From: Micromussa lordhowensis
Taxonomy: Eukaryota > Cnidaria > Anthozoa > Scleractinia > Lobophylliidae
Length of the DNA: 64,000 bases
Direction: 5' to 3'
Assembly: GCA_964020085.1 (NCBI GenBank)
Contig: OZ026600.1
Coordinates: 29,687,843 to 29,751,842 of the forward strand
The position numbers and the translations under genes are program-made. The notes below the pieces were generated by a model. It was not told the origin of the DNA and searched no databases. It saw only the letters and a program-made list of their open reading frames with translations. This document shows positions 63,189 through 64,000 of the stretch, piece by piece; position 1 is the stretch's first letter; the number at the start of each line of letters is the position of its first letter.

Positions 63189-63945
63189 AAAAAACAAATT
63201 TTTTTTATTCGATTTCACATCATATCACAGCTTTCCTAATGATGGTGCTCTGTAACACTTTTTTAAATGTTTAATTCAAATCCTTTCAGCGGATGGCTCC
63301 TGTGAAGGAGTATTTTGCGACCCCAATGCCGAATGCCTCAGAGTGTTTCCCGAAGAACGCCGACAGTGCAAGTGTCGAGATGGTTGGCAGGGAGATGGTA
63401 GAACATGCTCCGGTAAGGCTATCCAATGCTTATAACTTCAACTGGTCCTACATATTTACGAGTGGAATAAAATAGTTCAGTCTGTCGAAAGCTCATAGTT
63501 TTTTTTTAAACTTTTTACCAGAGAACGCTTATACTTATTTCTTTTCATGAATCCTGGTAACGGATCTTCTATATTTTTACGTACCTAAAATCGTTTGAAA
63601 TAGTTATTATGAGATGCTCAGGGGGCAAATTAGTATGCATCTTCCCCATAAGCATCCCATAATAGCTATTTGAAACAATGGAATTTAAAAATGGCCGCCG
63701 TATGGCAAAAAGGTCCATTGTTTCCACGTGGACGCTTATTATCCTCACCGCGTTATCGGCAGTTTACACCAAGCATCTTCGTGTCCTCTCTTTATCGTGA
63801 CCTTTTATTGTTATTTTTCCAGATGTCAACGAATGTCAGTCATTAAAGAACAACTGCCATTCGAAGGCAGAGTGCTTAAATACTGTGGGCTCGTTTGACT
63901 GCCGTTGCAAGCTTGGTTACCTTGGAGATGGAGTGAATTGCACGT
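39621..63945 (+). CDS. Nidogen-like extracellular matrix protein, NIDO-WSC-EGF-G2F-EGF(24+), runs off the right edge
   Basis: 32 exons are visible, giving about 1631 residues so far. Exons 1-8 are 39621-39815, 42077-42373, 43769-43932, 44493-44680, 45453-45773, 45966-46094, 46691-46969 and 47116-47496. Exons 9-32 are listed under the EGF array. Every exon closes the frame, and from exon 4 on all introns are phase 1. Domain order is signal peptide ([20 protein letters not shown]), NIDO (about 20-281), WSC (about 283-375), an EGF (about 389-430), the G2F beta-barrel (about 432-650), then EGF modules. NIDO plus EGF plus G2F is the nidogen signature: nidogens link laminin and collagen IV in basement membranes. 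A WSC domain between NIDO and the first EGF, and the long uniform EGF tail, differ from vertebrate nidogens, whose tail has thyroglobulin and LDL-receptor YWTD repeats. Those would have to lie beyond this window. The start was chosen for the signal peptide and the absence of an upstream in-frame ATG. Confidence 0.88.
42585..42916. mobile_element. MITE with 38-bp terminal inverted repeats
   Basis: ATAGACCTTTTTACCGATAC followed by GGCGGCCATCTTGAATTC at the left is inverted exactly at the right. No coding capacity. TA at the borders is a possible target duplication. A related half-element with AAAATGGCCGCCGTAT is at 63600-63722. Confidence 0.8.
43618..43637. repeat. 20-bp perfect palindrome CAGGAGCCCATGGGCTCCTG
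   Basis: An uninterrupted palindrome. The same arms with a short loop are at 7437-7465. Located in intron 2 of the nidogen-like gene. Confidence 0.7.
44080..44300. repeat. Dispersed repeat, uninterrupted copy
   Basis: Shares the blocks TCACGAAAACGGAGC, GAAAACTATGACATCA and 'ctgtggacg' with 8876-9720, in the same order. It holds a single TTAA where the other copy carries a 570-bp TTAA-bounded element. Located in intron 3 of the nidogen-like gene. Confidence 0.6.
45453..45773 (+). CDS. Nidogen-like gene: WSC domain (exon 5)
   Basis: A single phase 1-1 exon encoding a complete WSC-type module. Its landmarks are [48 protein letters not shown] and ASIFLA. The eight cysteines have the WSC spacing. 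WSC modules bind carbohydrate or act as surface sensors. Being a symmetrical 1-1 exon it could have been gained by exon shuffling. It is placed between NIDO and the first EGF, where vertebrate nidogens have only a linker. Splicing on both sides is in frame with the neighbours. Confidence 0.85.
45966..46094 (+). CDS. Nidogen-like gene: first EGF module (exon 6)
   Basis: A phase 1-1 exon with DADEC, CHSNALC, CCEC and GNGVDC, six core cysteines plus one extra (CCEC). The D-x-D-E-C start suggests calcium binding. It corresponds to the EGF that precedes G2F in nidogens. Confidence 0.85.
46691..47496 (+). CDS. Nidogen-like gene: G2F beta-barrel domain (exons 7-8)
   Basis: Exons 46691-46969 and 47116-47496. 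Shared with nidogen G2F domains are [70 protein letters not shown], a [15 protein letters not shown] segment and a terminal YAS-type strand. G2F is the barrel that binds collagen IV and perlecan in nidogen and is also found in fibulins and hemicentin. Both exons are phase 1-1, and the intron between them is only 146 bp. Confidence 0.85.
47723..63945 (+). CDS. Nidogen-like gene: array of 24 single-exon EGF modules (exons 9-32)
   Basis: Exons 9-32 are 47723-47863, 48238-48363, 50007-50123, 51011-51130, 51653-51760, 52934-53065, 53433-53555, 53911-54033, 54788-54913, 55163-55288, 55890-55997, 56209-56334, 56575-56694, 57354-57479, 57908-58030, 58275-58391, 58779-58895, 59534-59656, 60267-60389, 60581-60703, 61552-61674, 62290-62412, 63290-63412 and 63823-63945. 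All are phase 1-1 and hold one EGF. Exons 10, 14, 16, 18, 20, 22, 24, 26, 28, 30 and 32 begin D-x-D/N-E-C and are of calcium-binding type. The others are the plain type (ADGSCEGV...CDPNAEC). From exon 13 the two types alternate without exception. Exon 15 ends in a GC donor (GCAG|GCAAGT). Exon 24 is six bases shorter than its like and lacks the last cysteine. The gene continues past the right edge. Confidence 0.85.
48903..49733. mobile_element. MITE of the AGTGCCACTATGA family, copy 2
   Basis: TTAA-AGTGCCACTATGA at the left is inverted at the right (TCATAGTGGCACT-TTAA), so it is TTAA-bounded with 13-bp exact ends. Its body matches 9733-10424 over most of its length. Located in intron 10 of the nidogen-like gene. 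No coding capacity. Confidence 0.75.
50355..50476. mobile_element. Small palindromic MITE
   Basis: CTTACTAACCGAGTT, TGTACTGTAAATTA and CGGATCC at the left are inverted at the right with minor differences, giving arms of about 45 bp. Located in intron 11 of the nidogen-like gene. Confidence 0.65.
51401..51567. mobile_element. 167-bp MITE with perfect 18-bp inverted ends
   Basis: TACTGCGCCTTTCAATAA at the left and its exact reverse complement at the right. TA at each border may be the target duplication. Located in intron 12 of the nidogen-like gene. No coding capacity. Confidence 0.8.
54389..54421 (+). ncRNA. Solo hammerhead-ribozyme-like motif
   Basis: CTGACGA, the stem GGATG/CATCC around TTGGT, GAAA and CATGTC. 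Compared with the Penelope ends at 20727 and 23355, the loop of stem II differs while the stem is kept. Flanking GCAA and TTGT can pair as stem I. It lies in intron 16 of the nidogen-like gene, downstream of AT-rich AATAAT repeats, with no RT nearby, and so is probably a solo Penelope-like end. Confidence 0.5.
57140..57335 (-). mobile_element. LINE 3' end fragment (non-LTR retrotransposon)
   Basis: The minus strand encodes [20 protein letters not shown], then [12 protein letters not shown] and a stop. This is the usual C-terminal tail of LINE reverse transcriptases (SFSYRGA-x-LWN-x-LP). It is followed by ATAAATAAAGATTATCTATC, a short 3' end of the CR1/L2 style. It is 5' truncated and ends about 20 bp before the acceptor of exon 22 of the nidogen-like gene. 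Confidence 0.65.
58616..58678. repeat. Perfect 26-bp hairpin in intron 24
   Basis: The left arm starts CACAGCTGAAGCCAAGAAGT and the right arm ends ACTTCTTGGCTTCAGCTGTG. They are perfectly complementary over 26 bp with an 11-nt loop. It is transcribed with the nidogen-like gene. Size and shape suit a microRNA or siRNA precursor, but a short foldback repeat would look the same. Confidence 0.75.
59369..62289. repeat. Tandemly duplicated two-exon units with intron sequence
   Basis: Intron blocks recur with the exons. 'Cgaaccaatggaaattaaac' and 'gtgttcgacaatg' occur near 59375-59450, 60440-60515 and 62125-62190, each before a calcium-binding EGF exon. 'Tttataacttca-ctggtcctac' follows the plain EGF exons at about 60403, 61689 and 63430. 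The duplication unit is therefore a plain exon, an intron and a calcium-binding exon with flanks, 1.0-1.7 kb long. Confidence 0.8.
61731..61897. mobile_element. Foldback MITE
   Basis: AAGAAGCCTAAG at the left is inverted as CTTAGGCTTCTT at the right. The arms continue through 'actgtgata-aacac' and 'gaaaacac-cgag' with indels. Located in intron 29 of the nidogen-like gene. Confidence 0.7.
62441..62634. mobile_element. Foldback MITE with nested hairpin
   Basis: Outer ends CCAATTTCGATATTTTA and TATATATATCGAAATTGG are inverted. An inner pair of about 35-bp arms (GAGCCTAAAACAATAGACCT, CAGCACGAGGCTCTG) is also inverted. Located in intron 30 of the nidogen-like gene. Confidence 0.7.
63149..63240 (-). 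mobile_element. Retroposed transcript tail with 12-bp target duplication
   Basis: AGCTTTCCTAAT occurs at 63149-63160 and again at 63229-63240. Between them, read on the minus strand, is a short unique stretch with AATAAA followed about 20 bp later by a poly-A run of some 25 bases. This is the signature of LINE-machinery retroposition of the 3' end of a polyadenylated RNA. Located in intron 30 of the nidogen-like gene. Confidence 0.7.
63600..63722. mobile_element. Partial MITE related to 42585-42916
   Basis: Shares GCATCCCATAAT and AAAATGGCCGCCGTAT, then AAAAAGGTC, with the right half of the element at 42585-42916. The left terminus is not recognisable. Located in intron 31 of the nidogen-like gene. 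Confidence 0.5.
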
Positions 63946-64000
63946 GTAAGTGAACCTAAAAAGTAAGGTGACATGCATTGTTTATCATCATAAAAAAGCA

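Overview
This window is animal nuclear DNA, most likely from an anthozoan cnidarian (a coral or close relative). Short exons with GT-AG introns, a nidogen-type basement-membrane gene, a C16orf89-type secreted protein, Penelope-like retroelements with hammerhead-like ends, a tRNA-derived SINE and many TTAA- or TA-flanked miniature transposons support this. There are no bacterial-style operons. Species cannot be named from the sequence alone. All gene models below were spliced by eye and then checked for reading-frame closure.

Layout. 1-1669 (+): the last two coding exons of a cysteine-rich surface protein. 3811-11710 (-): a complete seven-exon gene (403 codons) carrying two copies of the same cysteine-rich domain, convergent with the first gene. 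15981-17372 (+) and 32931-35212 (+): two small two-exon genes for secreted peptides. They share TATA spacing, intron phase and a Gly-Lys-Arg processing site. 19472-27581 (-): a complete five-exon C16orf89 (UPF0764)-like gene whose fourth intron holds a head-to-head pair of decayed Penelope-like elements. 27893 (+): a possible first exon facing away from that gene. 39621-63945 and beyond (+): a large nidogen-like gene running off the right edge, with 32 exons seen. It reads signal peptide, NIDO, WSC, EGF, G2F beta-barrel, then 24 single-exon EGF modules.

How it fits together. The nidogen-like protein is an extracellular-matrix protein. From exon 13 onward its EGF modules alternate strictly between a plain type and a calcium-binding type. 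The last three pairs share intron sequence, so the array is growing by duplication of a two-exon unit. The cysteine-rich proteins carry signal peptides and/or hydrophobic tails and probably sit on the cell surface. The small peptide precursors look like neuropeptide or secreted-peptide precursors. The genes have no obvious common pathway.

Introns and intergenic stretches are full of mobile DNA: piggyBac-like MITEs (one with a recognisable empty site elsewhere in the window), foldback elements, a SINE, a LINE 3' end, a retroposed transcript tail, and three to five hammerhead-ribozyme-like motifs.
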